This document shows positions 24,715 through 33,956 of a stretch of 64,000 bases of DNA, one piece after another. The stretch comes from Deltaproteobacteria bacterium HGW-Deltaproteobacteria-15. Lineage in GTDB: Bacteria > Desulfobacterota > DSM-4660 > Desulfatiglandales > HGW-15. Numbering within the stretch: position 1 is the stretch's first letter; each line of letters starts with the position of its first letter. The position numbers and the translations under genes are program-made. The notes beneath the pieces are model-generated. The model had not been told where the DNA came from and searched no databases. It worked only from the letters and a program-made list of their open reading frames with translations. Location: the NCBI GenBank assembly GCA_002840535.1, contig PHBH01000039.1:1-64000 (forward strand), in the 5' to 3' direction.

Positions 24715-25983
24715 TCAGGCCAGGACGTGGTCCAGGACGCGCTTCAGCGCCCCCCGGTTCGCTTCGGCAAACTCTCTTGCCCTCTTCCCCATTGCCTCCG
24801 CTCTAGCCGCGTCGGCCAGAAGCTCCTCCATAGCGGTGAACAACTCTTCGCCGTCTTTAACCTGTCTGCCGCCGCCTGCTTCAAGCAGCGACTGCGACAT
24901 GGAGACAAAACCATGCATGTGAGTGCCGAACAGAACAGGCCGGCCATGGCTGGCAGGCTCGAGCAGATTGTGCCCTCCTTCCGGCACCAGGCTTCCCCCG
25001 ACAAAGGCGACCCGACAAAGACTGTAGATGCCTTCCAATTCGCCAAGGGTGTTGAGTACAAGCAGATCAAAAGAGCTTCTTCCCCGCTCGATGTCGGTTC
25101 TGAGGACCGGTTTGAGACCTTTTGCCAGAGCCGATCCCAGAATAACCCCGGACTCTTCCATCCTCCGCGGCGCAATAATCAGTTTCAGGTTCGGGAATGA
25201 ACGGCGAAGCCGCGCGAATACGCTCAGGACGATCTCTTCCTCTCCGCTATGGGTACTGCCTGCGACCCAGAGCGGTTCTTCAAGGCTCAGACCGAGGGAG
25301 CCGGCCAACCTTTCCTTTTCCCCAAGGCTCATCGGCGCCCATTCGCGGTCGAACTTGATATTGCCGACCGTCACGATCTTCTCAGGAGGAATCCCCACCC
25401 CCGCAAGCCTGCTGGCATCGAGATCCGACTGCATCAGGCATTTGTCCAGGTTGGCGAAAAGCATCCGGTTCACAAATAACCGGGATCTTCGATACCCATG
25501 AAACGTTCCGGGGGAGATACGACTGTTCACAAGCAGCGTTCCGGCACCCGATTTCTTCAATATGCGAAGATAGCCGGGCCACAGGTCCGTTTCTACAACG
25601 ATCATCTGCCCGGGCCGGACAAGCCGGACGACTGAACGAATCGAGAGCCAGAAGTCCAGAGGCATCCTGAAGAGACAATCAACCCTGCCGCCGAGTTCCT
25701 TCCGGGCTATGTCCAGACCCTGGCGGGTTGTCGCCGTGAATACGATAGATCTGTGCGGGAATCGCTCTCTGAGGGCTTTCACCAGAGGGACTGCAGAAAG
25801 TACTTCTCCCACGCTGAGGGCATGAATCCAGAGGGAGCCTTTCCGGAGCTTGCAGGCAGGCAGATTGAGCGCGAACCTTTCGGCAAGAGCGGTGTTCTTC
25901 TTCCACCGGGCAAAGGGCAGCAGAGGGGCTGCGAACAGCGTCCAGAAAAAATGATAGAGAAAGAAGAGGGCTGAGTCGATCAT
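24715..25983 (-). CDS. waaA: 3-deoxy-D-manno-octulosonic acid (Kdo) transferase
   Basis: Inner-membrane glycosyltransferase (GT30) that adds Kdo to lipid IVA in lipopolysaccharide synthesis. N-terminal membrane anchor (residues 1-22), catalytic region WIHALSVGEVLSAVPL with the conserved Glu, VETDLWP, NSRIS, and the C-terminal nucleotide-sugar site VAGSTHSGEEE and GGSLVPEGGHNLLEPA. About 422 aa. The frame continues to 26043, but that extension is encoded by a dispersed repeat; ATG 25983 fits the family start. Together with lpxC it shows an LPS-bearing outer membrane. Confidence 0.92.
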   Translation of the reverse strand: MIDSALFFLYHFFWTLFAAPLLPFARWKKNTALAERFALNLPACKLRKGSLWIHALSVGEVLSAVPLVKALRERFPHRSIVFTATTRQGLDIARKELGGRVDCLFRMPLDFWLSIRSVVRLVRPGQMIVVETDLWPGYLRILKKSGAGTLLVNSRISPGTFHGYRRSRLFVNRMLFANLDKCLMQSDLDASRLAGVGIPPEKIVTVGNIKFDREWAPMSLGEKERLAGSLGLSLEEPLWVAGSTHSGEEEIVLSVFARLRRSFPNLKLIIAPRRMEESGVILGSALAKGLKPVLRTDIERGRSSFDLLVLNTLGELEGIYSLCRVAFVGGSLVPEGGHNLLEPASHGRPVLFGTHMHGFVSMSQSLLEAGGGRQVKDGEELFTAMEELLADAARAEAMGKRAREFAEANRGALKRVLDHVLA

Positions 25984-26100
25984 ATCTTTAGATTCTAAGT
26001 GTGAAACTTCTTCGCAAGATGCGAAGATGAGCAGGCTGGGCATCAGGTTTCAGGTGTCAGTAAAGCCCGAACCCTGAAACCTGAACACTGACACCCGACA
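25981..26100 (-). repeat. ~120-bp dispersed element, copy A
   Basis: Read on the - strand, this segment matches 46043-46165 over essentially its full length. It holds a shared 35-base identical run starting TGTCGGGTGTCAGTGTTC (26062-26100 here), then a CTGACACCTGAAACCTGAT block, then GCTCATCT and CATCTTGCGAAGAA with scattered mismatches. It contains internal inverted TTTCAGGTGTCAGG words and the dyad TTCGCATCTTGCGAA. It ends at the waaA start codon and may carry waaA expression signals. Confidence 0.85.
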
Positions 26101-26129
26101 TCTTATTGGGTTGCGGCCGTATGCCTGCT

Positions 26130-28364
26130 TCAGGTTTTTACGGGAAGCTCGATGATGAATCGTGTCCCCCTGGGATGGTTGTCGTGGACGCGGATAGAGC
26201 CGTTATGATCGTTGATGATCGTGCTCACAATAGCCAGTCCCAAGCCGGTCCCATGCGTTTTCGTGGAAAAGTACGGCTCAAAAAGGCGCATCTTGTGCTC
26301 AGGGGATATACCGTTGCCGTTGTCCGATACGTCGATCCGCGCTTTTTCCTCCTCCTTGTCGTAAGAAAGATCGATGTGGATCTCCCCGGCCTCTTCAATG
26401 GCGTCCATGGCATTGTCGAGGAGGTTTATCATGGCCCTTTTCAGCTGCTCCCTGTCGAAATTGAAGACCGGAATCTCCTTCGATTCCCGAAAGAGAATGC
26501 TGACGTTCTTGTGGGACTCCCTGTAGAGGCTCACCGACTCCTCCACGACCCGGTTCAGATCATTCGGAGCCGGGTTCGAAGAAGGCATGCGGGCATAACT
26601 GGAGAACTCGTTCACGAGCCGTTTCAATTCTTCCACCTGGTCGATGATCATATTCGTGCAGTCGTCGAATACCTTGCCATCATTCTTGCCAAGTTTGTGG
26701 CCGTATCTTTTTCTCAATCTTTGTGCCGAGAGCTGGATGGGCGTGAGGGGGTTTTTGACCTCATGAGCGATCCTCCTGGCCACCTCACGCCATGCAGCCA
26801 CGCGATGGCTCTTTTCCAATTCCGTCAGGTCCTCGAAGACTGCAACAAGTCCCAGGTACTTGCCCCGGTCATCCCTCAGCACATTGAGAACTACCAGAAG
26901 GGAAAGAACCTTGTCGTCTATCGTGACCTTTATCTGGCGCTGAAGAAATCCCTTCCTGAGCAGATTTCTGTCCTGGAAGAATTCGCCGGCGCTCTTGAGA
27001 TTCTCCTGCCCAAGGACTTCGCTGTAATGTCTGCCAATGACGTTCGCCCCCTCGATATTGGCCATTCTCTCTGCGGATTTGTTGATGGTGAGAATTCTTC
27101 CTTCTCCATCCAGTGAGATTACCCCCGCGGCAACATTGGCAAGCACAACTTCCATGTACTTGCGCCTTTGATCGAGTTCGACATTGCTTTTTCTCAGCTC
27201 TTCGTTTGCCTCTTCCAGTTGTCTCTTGCTGTTTTTGAGATCGAGAGTCATCCGGTTGAAGGAGTTCACAAGAACGCCGATTTCATCCCTTGCCTCGAGA
27301 TCGATGAAAAAGTCGTAATCACCGGAGGCAATGCGATTTGTCCCTTCGGCCAGTTCCTGAATCGGGATGGTGATTCCCTTGGAGAGATAAAGACCGAACC
27401 ACACGGAGCAGAAAATGATCAGGAGAGTAACGATGGAGAGGGTGATCATGTGGCTGATCTTGACAGGACTTTTGAGCATCTTGAACTGCTTGTATTCCTC
27501 GAGTCCGCTCGATATTGCATTCAGGCGGTTGACGAAGGCGCTGGGGACAAACTTCTCCAGCACGAGCAGACCCACAACTCCCCTGGAATCCTGTGAAGAA
27601 AAGACAGGGACAATTCCGCTGATCAGGTCGCCATAGGATGAGGATTGGATCTCCTGGGTGTCGGAGCCGCGCTCAATGCTTTTCCTCATCACATCCGCGT
27701 TCGGGTTTTTGAAACCGCTCAGATCCACTTCTGCGTCCACTGAGACAGCCCGCAACTCCATGTTTTTGGAAAAGGCTTTGATAGAATCCAGCCTGTGCTC
27801 AATCCTCTTTTCATCAATGAATTTGTTCAATTCCCCCCTTCGCGACGGAGTCATGTATCCGCTGTAGGTGACCATGCCGCTCAGGATATTTCCACAGGCG
27901 AGGATCTCATCGCTCATCCTGTTGTAGAAACCCTGTCCCACCTCCAGCGAATTCCGAAGGGATCTCTCGATGGGCAGATTGAACCAATACTCGATGGAAG
28001 TGGAAATGAACTGAACAGAGACGAAGAAGAGAATGACGGTGGGCAGGAGCGAAAGACTGACAAAGGCAACTACCAGCTTTGTGCGCAGCCTCGCTCCCAT
28101 GAGGTTCTTTCTCCTCTCGAAGAGGAGTTTCACCAGGTTTCGCACTGTGAGGAAGAGAAGCAGGAGCAGAAGGATGACATTCAGATTGATCAGGGCAAAG
28201 ATCAGGGTGTTGTTTGCAATGGGCAGATCCAGCCCCAGATCCAAAACATTTAGTCCGAGGTATGTAGTCAGGCCGGTAACGACGACCAGGAGAAGGGCGA
28301 TGATGTACCGCTCTCTGCGCCTTCTTTTCCGATCATCTTTTTCCGCCTCTATGTAAGACCGCAT
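26130..28364 (-). CDS. NtrY-like membrane sensor histidine kinase
   Basis: Hybrid-free sensor kinase of NtrY type. Two N-terminal membrane helices (about residues 20-40 and 53-73), a third near 96-116, an extracytoplasmic sensing region to about 290, a fourth helix, HAMP (GITIPIQELAEGTNRIASGDYD), a PAS domain (ANVAAGVISLDGEGRILTINKS) and the HisKA box RIAHEVKNPLTPIQ with the phospho-acceptor His. The ATPase domain has N box NLLDNAMDA, G1 VSDNGNGI, and G2 GTGLGLAIV. 744 aa from ATG 28364. It sits five bases after DUF4390, a standing pair, but no response regulator follows. Confidence 0.9.
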   Translation of the reverse strand: MRSYIEAEKDDRKRRRRERYIIALLLVVVTGLTTYLGLNVLDLGLDLPIANNTLIFALINLNVILLLLLLFLTVRNLVKLLFERRKNLMGARLRTKLVVAFVSLSLLPTVILFFVSVQFISTSIEYWFNLPIERSLRNSLEVGQGFYNRMSDEILACGNILSGMVTYSGYMTPSRRGELNKFIDEKRIEHRLDSIKAFSKNMELRAVSVDAEVDLSGFKNPNADVMRKSIERGSDTQEIQSSSYGDLISGIVPVFSSQDSRGVVGLLVLEKFVPSAFVNRLNAISSGLEEYKQFKMLKSPVKISHMITLSIVTLLIIFCSVWFGLYLSKGITIPIQELAEGTNRIASGDYDFFIDLEARDEIGVLVNSFNRMTLDLKNSKRQLEEANEELRKSNVELDQRRKYMEVVLANVAAGVISLDGEGRILTINKSAERMANIEGANVIGRHYSEVLGQENLKSAGEFFQDRNLLRKGFLQRQIKVTIDDKVLSLLVVLNVLRDDRGKYLGLVAVFEDLTELEKSHRVAAWREVARRIAHEVKNPLTPIQLSAQRLRKRYGHKLGKNDGKVFDDCTNMIIDQVEELKRLVNEFSSYARMPSSNPAPNDLNRVVEESVSLYRESHKNVSILFRESKEIPVFNFDREQLKRAMINLLDNAMDAIEEAGEIHIDLSYDKEEEKARIDVSDNGNGISPEHKMRLFEPYFSTKTHGTGLGLAIVSTIINDHNGSIRVHDNHPRGTRFIIELPVKT

Positions 28365-28369
28365 GCCTG

Positions 28370-28933
28370 TCAGTACCTGAAGTCTACCGTGGACCAGCCG
28401 GTTTCGAAATCCCAAAGCGAAAGGAAGAACAGCACGTAATGAAGATAGAGGGGCAGCTTGATCCTGTCCAGTTCAGCCATCATCATCACCTGATACCTTC
28501 CGCCTTTTCGTAAATCCTGGAGAGGCATCACCTTTAACGCGTTCACCTCTGCCATCAGTCTTTTGGCCTCCTCAAAACTCTTCACCACTCGTGGGTTGCC
28601 ATTGATCTCAGAAAGTCTCACCTCGTACACATTCTTGAGGTGGTCGTATTTGATGCTGTGGCTGATTTCGGAGCTGGCAATGATCTTGTCCCAGAGAATG
28701 GATCTCTTTTCGTACACTTTAACGAAGAAGGTGAAAGTCGTGTTCAAACCGCTCTCGATCACGGTGTTCATCTGTGGTGTAAAGCAGTCGTTCACTGTGA
28801 AGTAGAGAAGAAGATGGTCCCTCGTGTTGGTGACGACAATGTCGCTCAGATAGGCTTTCTTGCCGTATACGGGGGCTGCCGCGAAGATAAGGCAGATGAA
28901 TACCGGCAGGATGAGAGAGACGGCCTTGCGCAT
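28370..28933 (-). CDS. DUF4390 family exported protein
   Basis: Matches the DUF4390 pattern: an N-terminal signal sequence (MRKAVSLILPVFICLIFAAAP, cut near VYG-K), an extracellular beta-rich body with SDIVVTNTRDHLLLYFTVNDCF, and a C-terminal hydrophobic helix YLHYVLFFLSLWDFETGW. About 187 aa. Function is unknown; in related genomes it precedes an NtrY-like kinase, as here (spacing five bases), so it may feed the kinase a periplasmic signal. ATG 28933 is preferred over 28945. Confidence 0.8.
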   Translation of the reverse strand: MRKAVSLILPVFICLIFAAAPVYGKKAYLSDIVVTNTRDHLLLYFTVNDCFTPQMNTVIESGLNTTFTFFVKVYEKRSILWDKIIASSEISHSIKYDHLKNVYEVRLSEINGNPRVVKSFEEAKRLMAEVNALKVMPLQDLRKGGRYQVMMMAELDRIKLPLYLHYVLFFLSLWDFETGWSTVDFRY

Positions 28934-29038
28934 ACTTCGAACCAAAAGAGGAATAGGTAAGTGAAAAATCAGGAATTTTGACGAGATAAGATCATACCCG
29001 AGAGGACGGGGAAAAGCAAGACATCACAGGAAGGGGAG

Positions 29039-29170
29039 GGGGCAATGTCCAATGGAGAATGTCCAATGTCCAAGGAAAGAAAGGATAAGGATAGGGAAAA
29101 AATCGCCACGAAGACACCAAGACACGAAGAGATTAGAATTGTCTTCTTTGTGCCTTTGTGTCCTGGTGGC
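29039..29170. repeat. intergenic word repeats between lpxC and DUF4390 genes
   Basis: At 29042-29076 variants of AATGTCCAATG are repeated three times. At 29104-29130 GCCACGAAGACACCAAGACACGAA appears in short-word form, and 29146-29170 carries an imperfect inverted match (CTTTGTGCCTTTGTGTCC then TGGTGGC). Inverted arms of degenerate ~9-bp words are the common theme of the window. Confidence 0.65.
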
Positions 29171-29187
29171 AGAGTTGAAATGTCCGT

Positions 29188-30117
29188 TTAAGCTAATGCC
29201 GTATCCAGCGATCCGAAAACCGGAATGCTGAAATCATCCTGACAACATTCCTGCGGGCTGTTGAAGGTGATCTCCTGCCAGCATTCCTTCCGTTCTATCA
29301 GGCTTTTCAGAACGGTATGATTGAGCGAATGTCCCGATTTTCGAACCACAAAATGGCCGATGATGGGCAAACCCAGGATCGCCAGATCTCCAATGAAGTC
29401 CAGGATCTTGTGCCTCACGAACTCATCCCTGTATCTCAGGCCGTCCTCATTGATGACTCTGAAATCATCAATGACGATGGCATTGTCCAGGGAGCCCCCC
29501 ATGGCAAGGCCCTTGCTCCTAAGGTGCTCAATGTCTTTCAGGAAGCCGAATGTCCTTGCTCGGCTGATCTCCTGAACGAAGTCGCGGCCCGAGAACTGGA
29601 GTTCGTATTTCTGGTTTCTGAGCAGGGGATGCGAAAAGTCGATTGTATAGGTGATCTTCAACTCCTTGGAAGGTCTAAGTGAAACAGATTTTCCATCTTC
29701 ACAGACTTCAAACGGTTTCTGAATGACAAGAAAACGCTTTGGGGCCTTCTGTTCCACAATTCCGGCGCTTTTTAAAAGAAATACGAAAGGAGCCGCGCTC
29801 CCGTCCATGATTGGAACCTCCGGCCCGCTAAGTTCCACCAGGGCATTGTCAATACCAAGTCCAAAAAAGGCCGCCATGAGATGTTCGATGGTGGATACCT
29901 TGTACCCATTAAACCCGATGCTGGTGCATAAGTTCGTGTCTACGACGTTTTGATAGCAAGCTTTGACCGTGGAACGGACCCGTGCATCCTTCCTAATGAA
30001 TCTGATGCCGTGGTTGGCAGGAGCAGGTTTGATGGAGAGATCGATTTTCTGTCCTGAATGCAGGCCGATTCCCGTACAACTTGTTTCATTGCGTAAAGTG
30101 CGCTGTCGATAATCCAA
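29188..30117 (-). CDS. lpxC: UDP-3-O-acyl-N-acetylglucosamine deacetylase
   Basis: Zinc amidase committing UDP-acyl-GlcNAc to lipid A synthesis. Begins RQRTLRNETSCTGIGLHSG; zinc ligand His in STIEHLMAAFFG; the PIMDGSAAPF loop; second zinc site HKILDFIGDLAILG; catalytic His near SGHSLNHTVL. About 309 aa, full length. The start is TTG at 30117, with GGGGAGG eight bases upstream and no ATG in a better place. Transcribed leftward, divergent from mltA. Confidence 0.94.
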   Translation of the reverse strand: MDYRQRTLRNETSCTGIGLHSGQKIDLSIKPAPANHGIRFIRKDARVRSTVKACYQNVVDTNLCTSIGFNGYKVSTIEHLMAAFFGLGIDNALVELSGPEVPIMDGSAAPFVFLLKSAGIVEQKAPKRFLVIQKPFEVCEDGKSVSLRPSKELKITYTIDFSHPLLRNQKYELQFSGRDFVQEISRARTFGFLKDIEHLRSKGLAMGGSLDNAIVIDDFRVINEDGLRYRDEFVRHKILDFIGDLAILGLPIIGHFVVRKSGHSLNHTVLKSLIERKECWQEITFNSPQECCQDDFSIPVFGSLDTALA

Positions 30118-30481
30118 AATCTAGTCCTCCCCGCATGGAGTGCTGACTCTTCTGAAAAGCGCCTATACAGCAAGCAAACGTTATGCCACCAATTGTCTAA
30201 AGAGGTAAAATAAAACAAGAGTTTGAAATCACAAAACTAAAACTGGCCCGCCTTTTTGCTGAATTCTGCTCCAAAGATCTGCGTGGCCGTACTGTTGCAA
30301 AAATGACACAGTTTTTTTTCAAAAAAGACATCGGCCCAGGACTTTTTGGTAATTTCACTTCATCTATGTCATATTAGCCTGATCCTGTCCGGTAGAATCG
30401 GCCGGCAGCCGGATGAACCATTTGGGCAAGTCAGCTGCGCAGTGAAAACCGGCGGCTTGGCGCGTAAAGGAGTAGGTCACT
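30118..30481. other. divergent regulatory region of lpxC and mltA
   Basis: 364 bases without a gene. It must carry promoters for both lpxC and mltA. It includes A/T tracts around 30300-30330 (AAAAATGACAC, TTTTTTTTC, AAAAAAG), a GC-rich dyad near 30400 (GGCCGGCAGCCGG), and the mltA ribosome site AAAGGAG. I see no confident sigma-70 pair. Confidence 0.4.
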
Positions 30482-31708
30482 ATGAAAATGGGGAAAACGG
30501 GCGCCGGTTTTCGGAAATGTGCCTGGGTCTGCCCGATTCTGTTTTTCATCCTTTTTATCGGCGGTTGTCATCCGATACTCCGGAAGGAAGTGGTCAGGCC
30601 TGAGGAGGCTTTGGTTCGAGTCCGATTCTTTTACCCGGAATTCAACGATGATATGGATCTCTCATCCCTCGAATCTGCGGTGAACCACAGCCTTGCTTAT
30701 CTCAGCCGCCAGAGTCCGGATCGCATTTTTGAGTACGGAAAAGACAAGTATTCGTGCAGGCATGTCACCGAGAGCCAGAAAGAGTTGCTGAGTCTAATCA
30801 GAACCTGCAAGACTCCGGAGGATCTCAGCAGGGCGCTCCGGAAGGGTTTCACCCTCTACAAGGCAAAAGGCCGATCAGAGGACCCGACAGTTCTGTTCAC
30901 CGGCTATTATGAACCCACGTACGAAGCCAGCCTTTATCCCGATAATATACACAAATATCCGATCTACAAGAGACCGGACGATCTCTTGCAGATCGATCTT
31001 TCTCCCTTCCGGGATGAACTTAAGGGGAAGAACATCGTCGCAAGGATAGAGGGGAAGAAGGTGGTCCCTTACTACTCGAGAAAGGAGATCGAAGATGAAA
31101 GAGCACTTGCAGGGAGGAGGCTTGAGCTTGCGTGGTTGAAGGACCCCCTGGACGTTTCATTTCTCCAGATTCAGGGCTCGGGTCGCCTTAAGCTTCCGGA
31201 CAACAGCATTATCAGGGTTGGGTATGAAGCCTCAAACGGCCGTCCCTACCGATCCATCGGGCGGTACATGCTCGACCGGGGATTTCTTTCATGGGAGGAG
31301 GCGTCCATGCAGTCCATCCGCCGATACCTTACCGATCACCGCGACGCGCAGGCGGAGGTTCTGAACCAAAACCCTTCCTACGTTTTCTTTCGAACCTCCA
31401 GCGGAGGTCCTTTCGGCAGTATCAACGTGCCTCTCACCCCCGGTAGATCTCTGGCCCTGGATTCGGGATTGTTTCCAAAGGGGGCCCTATGCTTCGTAAT
31501 GACAAAGAAGCCTGTGCTCGATTCAGCAAACCGGATCACCGGCTGGAAGGAGTTTTCCCGTTTCATGTTGAATCAGGATACGGGCGGCGCCATCAAAGGA
31601 GCCGGTAGAGCGGATCTGTTCTGGGGGAACGACGACTATGCAGAAATAGCGGCGGGTCACATGAAGCACGAAGGCGACCTGTATGTGCTGATCAAAAAGC
31701 CGAACTGA
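30482..31708 (+). CDS. mltA: membrane-bound lytic murein transglycosylase A (lipoprotein)
   Basis: Peptidoglycan lytic transglycosylase of the MltA family with 3D domain. The lipobox is at FIGGC (about residue 29), so it is anchored as a lipoprotein. Family motifs: TGYYEPTYEASL, QIQGSGRLKLPD, YRSIGRYMLDRG, and the C-terminal 3D (Asp-Asp-Asp) region DTGGAIKGAGRADLFWG with catalytic Asp. 408 aa. ATG 30482 follows AAAGGAG. Works at the outer membrane on glycan strands. Confidence 0.92.
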   Translation: MKMGKTGAGFRKCAWVCPILFFILFIGGCHPILRKEVVRPEEALVRVRFFYPEFNDDMDLSSLESAVNHSLAYLSRQSPDRIFEYGKDKYSCRHVTESQKELLSLIRTCKTPEDLSRALRKGFTLYKAKGRSEDPTVLFTGYYEPTYEASLYPDNIHKYPIYKRPDDLLQIDLSPFRDELKGKNIVARIEGKKVVPYYSRKEIEDERALAGRRLELAWLKDPLDVSFLQIQGSGRLKLPDNSIIRVGYEASNGRPYRSIGRYMLDRGFLSWEEASMQSIRRYLTDHRDAQAEVLNQNPSYVFFRTSSGGPFGSINVPLTPGRSLALDSGLFPKGALCFVMTKKPVLDSANRITGWKEFSRFMLNQDTGGAIKGAGRADLFWGNDDYAEIAAGHMKHEGDLYVLIKKPN

Positions 31709-31839
31709 AGGATACAGATCCAAGATGCAGGATTCAGGGGGCAGGGTCCCGGATCCAAGGTGCATGGTTCAGGCGCTGTGCGCCGCCCCTGGGAGTAGTC
31801 TTCTCCGAATGGCCGAATTTTCTGTCATTCCAGATGCCG
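31709..31839. repeat. CAGGATTC-type word array and GTAGTCTTCTCCGAA motif
   Basis: From 31712 to 31765 the sequence is made of ATACAGATCCAAGATGCAGG-like words (family also at 19987, 40773 and 59721). It is followed at 31795-31839 by the second copy of the dispersed motif starting GTAGTCTTCTCCGAA seen at 21673. No gene here; mltA and glyS are convergent. Confidence 0.65.
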
Positions 31840-31844
31840 CTTTT

Positions 31845-33923
31845 CTACACCGCAAATTTGGAAAAATCCGCAATGCTCGTCAGCAATCCGGACAGCACGT
31901 GGAGCATGCTGACCCTGTTGTTTCTCAGTGAGGCATCGCTCTTGACCAGGATTTCCACACCCTCAAAGAACTCGTCCACGGGCTTTCTCAGTCGAGCCAT
32001 CAGATTCAGCGCCTCGAAATATTCCCCCCTCTCCACCATGCCGCGGGCTTCATCCCGTGCCCCCAGATAGGTGTCCCACAGAGAGGATTCGCAGGCCTCC
32101 CGAAAGAGCGCCGGGTTTACTTCTGTCGATCTCTCCTGATTTTTCAAGATATTGGACACCCTTTTCGAAGTGAGGACCAGCGACTGGAATTCACCGGACT
32201 CCCGCACAAATCGGGCCAGTTGTTCGATCCTCATACCAAGGTCGTCGATCCTGTCGAATCCCACCGATATGACCGCCTCGATCAGGTCAGAGCCATACTC
32301 CGACCGCAGCATCATCTGCCGGTATCTCTCCTTGAAGAAATCGATGATCTTCTTTTCCACACTATCCCGGTCGAATGAAATTTTCTCCCCCAATATGGAG
32401 AGCGACTCGCCGATAAGACCCTTGAGGGAGATGCTCCAGCCCTGGTCCTCGATGATCCGTATGATTGCAAGTGCGTGCCTGCGCAGAGCATAGGGATCGG
32501 CTGCGCCGGTCGGTTCCATCTGAATCGCAAAAAAGCCGCATAGGGTATCCATACGGTCGGCAACGCCGACGATCGCGCCCACCACCGAAGTCGGCAGAGA
32601 ACCCCCGGCGCGTTCCGGCAGGTAGTGTTCGTAAATAGCGCGGCAGACTTCCTCAGGGCGCCCTTCAATGGACGCGTACTCGCTGCCCATCACCCCCTGA
32701 AGGGTCGGGAACTCCATAACCATGCCCGTGACGAGATCGCACTTGCAAAGCGTGGCCGCCAACCGAACATCACTGCACCTCTGGGGAGCAATCCGCGCGC
32801 AGAGGTATTCGGCCAAAGCCGTGAAGCGCTGCACCTTGTCATATGAGGTTCCGAGCTCCGCCTGGTAGACGACTCCCTTGAGGTCTTTCAATCTGTCCTG
32901 AAGCGACCGTTTTGCGTCCTCCTTGAAAAAGAAATCCGCATCCGACAGTCTTGCCCTCAGCACCCTCTCGTGGCCTCTTGTCACAACCGTTTCGTCCCTT
33001 GCCAGGGTGTTGTTCACGGCCACGAAATTCGGCATCAGCCGGCCTTGCTCATCCCGCACGGCGAAGTATTTCTGGTGTTTCTTCATGGCGGTGATGAGCA
33101 CCGGATCCGGAATCCGAAGAAACCCTCTATCGAAAGTTCCGCACACGGCGGAAGGGAATTCGACCATGTTGCAAACAGTGGACAGGAGTTCGGGATCCAG
33201 GACGGGAGATCCGGATGCGGATCCGGCGGCATGGATCACCGCTTTCTCTATACGGGTTAACCTTTCCCCGGGGTCCAGGATCACGTAACTCGCCCTCATT
33301 TTGTCGAGGTACTCTTCGACTCCGCTCACTTCTATGGTGGCGGGCGCCATGAATCTATGTCCCCTGGTGGTCTTCCCACTCTTTATTCCGGCAATTTCCA
33401 TGGGTATCACCTCGCCGCCATAAAGAGCCAGGAGCCAATGAATTGGGCGGACAAACGGGAATCCTCTCCCTCCCCACCGCATAGACTTCGGCCACGGGAT
33501 TTCGGAAAGCAGCCGAGGCAACAGCTCCGACAGAATCTCGGCAGTTTCCCTGCCCTCTATCTTCCGGCGAACAAAAAGGTACTCACCCCTGGGTGTTTCG
33601 ACAAATTGAAGATCCCCCACGGCAACCCCCTGCTTCTGAGCGAAACCGGTGGCAGCTTTTGTGGGGTTCCCCTGTTGATCAAAGGCCGCTTTCTTTGGGG
33701 GGCCCATGATCTCCTGGACCGTGTCTTCCTGTCTTGGTCCAATCCCCTTTCCAAGAAGGACGAGTCTCCTGGGTGTACCGAGTGTTACAAGCGGCTCCGC
33801 CACCTGTACCCGGTTGTTTTCCAGGAGGGATCCTGCAATGCGCTTCATCTCGGCCAGGCCGTTGTCGAGGTAGTCTGAGGGGATCTCCTCTGTTCCGATT
33901 TCAAACAACAGTTCTCCGCCCAT
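31845..33923 (-). CDS. glyS: glycine-tRNA ligase beta subunit
   Basis: Beta subunit of the bacterial alpha2beta2 glycyl-tRNA synthetase, responsible for tRNA binding. Starts GGELLFEIGTEEIPSDYL; conserved KSMRWG, FVRPIHWLLALYG, TRGHRFMAP and the central FPSAVCGTFD segments are present, and the C-terminal anticodon-binding DALR-like part ends before 31845. 692 aa, full length. ATG 33923 is chosen with AGGAG upstream, over the longer frame to 33995. Lies after glyQ with a hairpin element between them. Confidence 0.93.
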   Translation of the reverse strand: MGGELLFEIGTEEIPSDYLDNGLAEMKRIAGSLLENNRVQVAEPLVTLGTPRRLVLLGKGIGPRQEDTVQEIMGPPKKAAFDQQGNPTKAATGFAQKQGVAVGDLQFVETPRGEYLFVRRKIEGRETAEILSELLPRLLSEIPWPKSMRWGGRGFPFVRPIHWLLALYGGEVIPMEIAGIKSGKTTRGHRFMAPATIEVSGVEEYLDKMRASYVILDPGERLTRIEKAVIHAAGSASGSPVLDPELLSTVCNMVEFPSAVCGTFDRGFLRIPDPVLITAMKKHQKYFAVRDEQGRLMPNFVAVNNTLARDETVVTRGHERVLRARLSDADFFFKEDAKRSLQDRLKDLKGVVYQAELGTSYDKVQRFTALAEYLCARIAPQRCSDVRLAATLCKCDLVTGMVMEFPTLQGVMGSEYASIEGRPEEVCRAIYEHYLPERAGGSLPTSVVGAIVGVADRMDTLCGFFAIQMEPTGAADPYALRRHALAIIRIIEDQGWSISLKGLIGESLSILGEKISFDRDSVEKKIIDFFKERYRQMMLRSEYGSDLIEAVISVGFDRIDDLGMRIEQLARFVRESGEFQSLVLTSKRVSNILKNQERSTEVNPALFREACESSLWDTYLGARDEARGMVERGEYFEALNLMARLRKPVDEFFEGVEILVKSDASLRNNRVSMLHVLSGLLTSIADFSKFAV

Positions 33924-33956
33924 CTTGTTCACTTCTCCTGATCTCATCTTCCAAAA

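Noticed and set aside
26106-27116. 336-codon + strand ORF across the sensor kinase
   Set aside because: Antisense to intact HisKA/HATPase motifs on the other strand.
30243-30260. TGGCCCGCCTTTTTGCT upstream of mltA as a sigma-54 promoter
   Set aside because: The distance between the GG and GC elements is one base too long for a sigma-54 site and the -24 block is off consensus.
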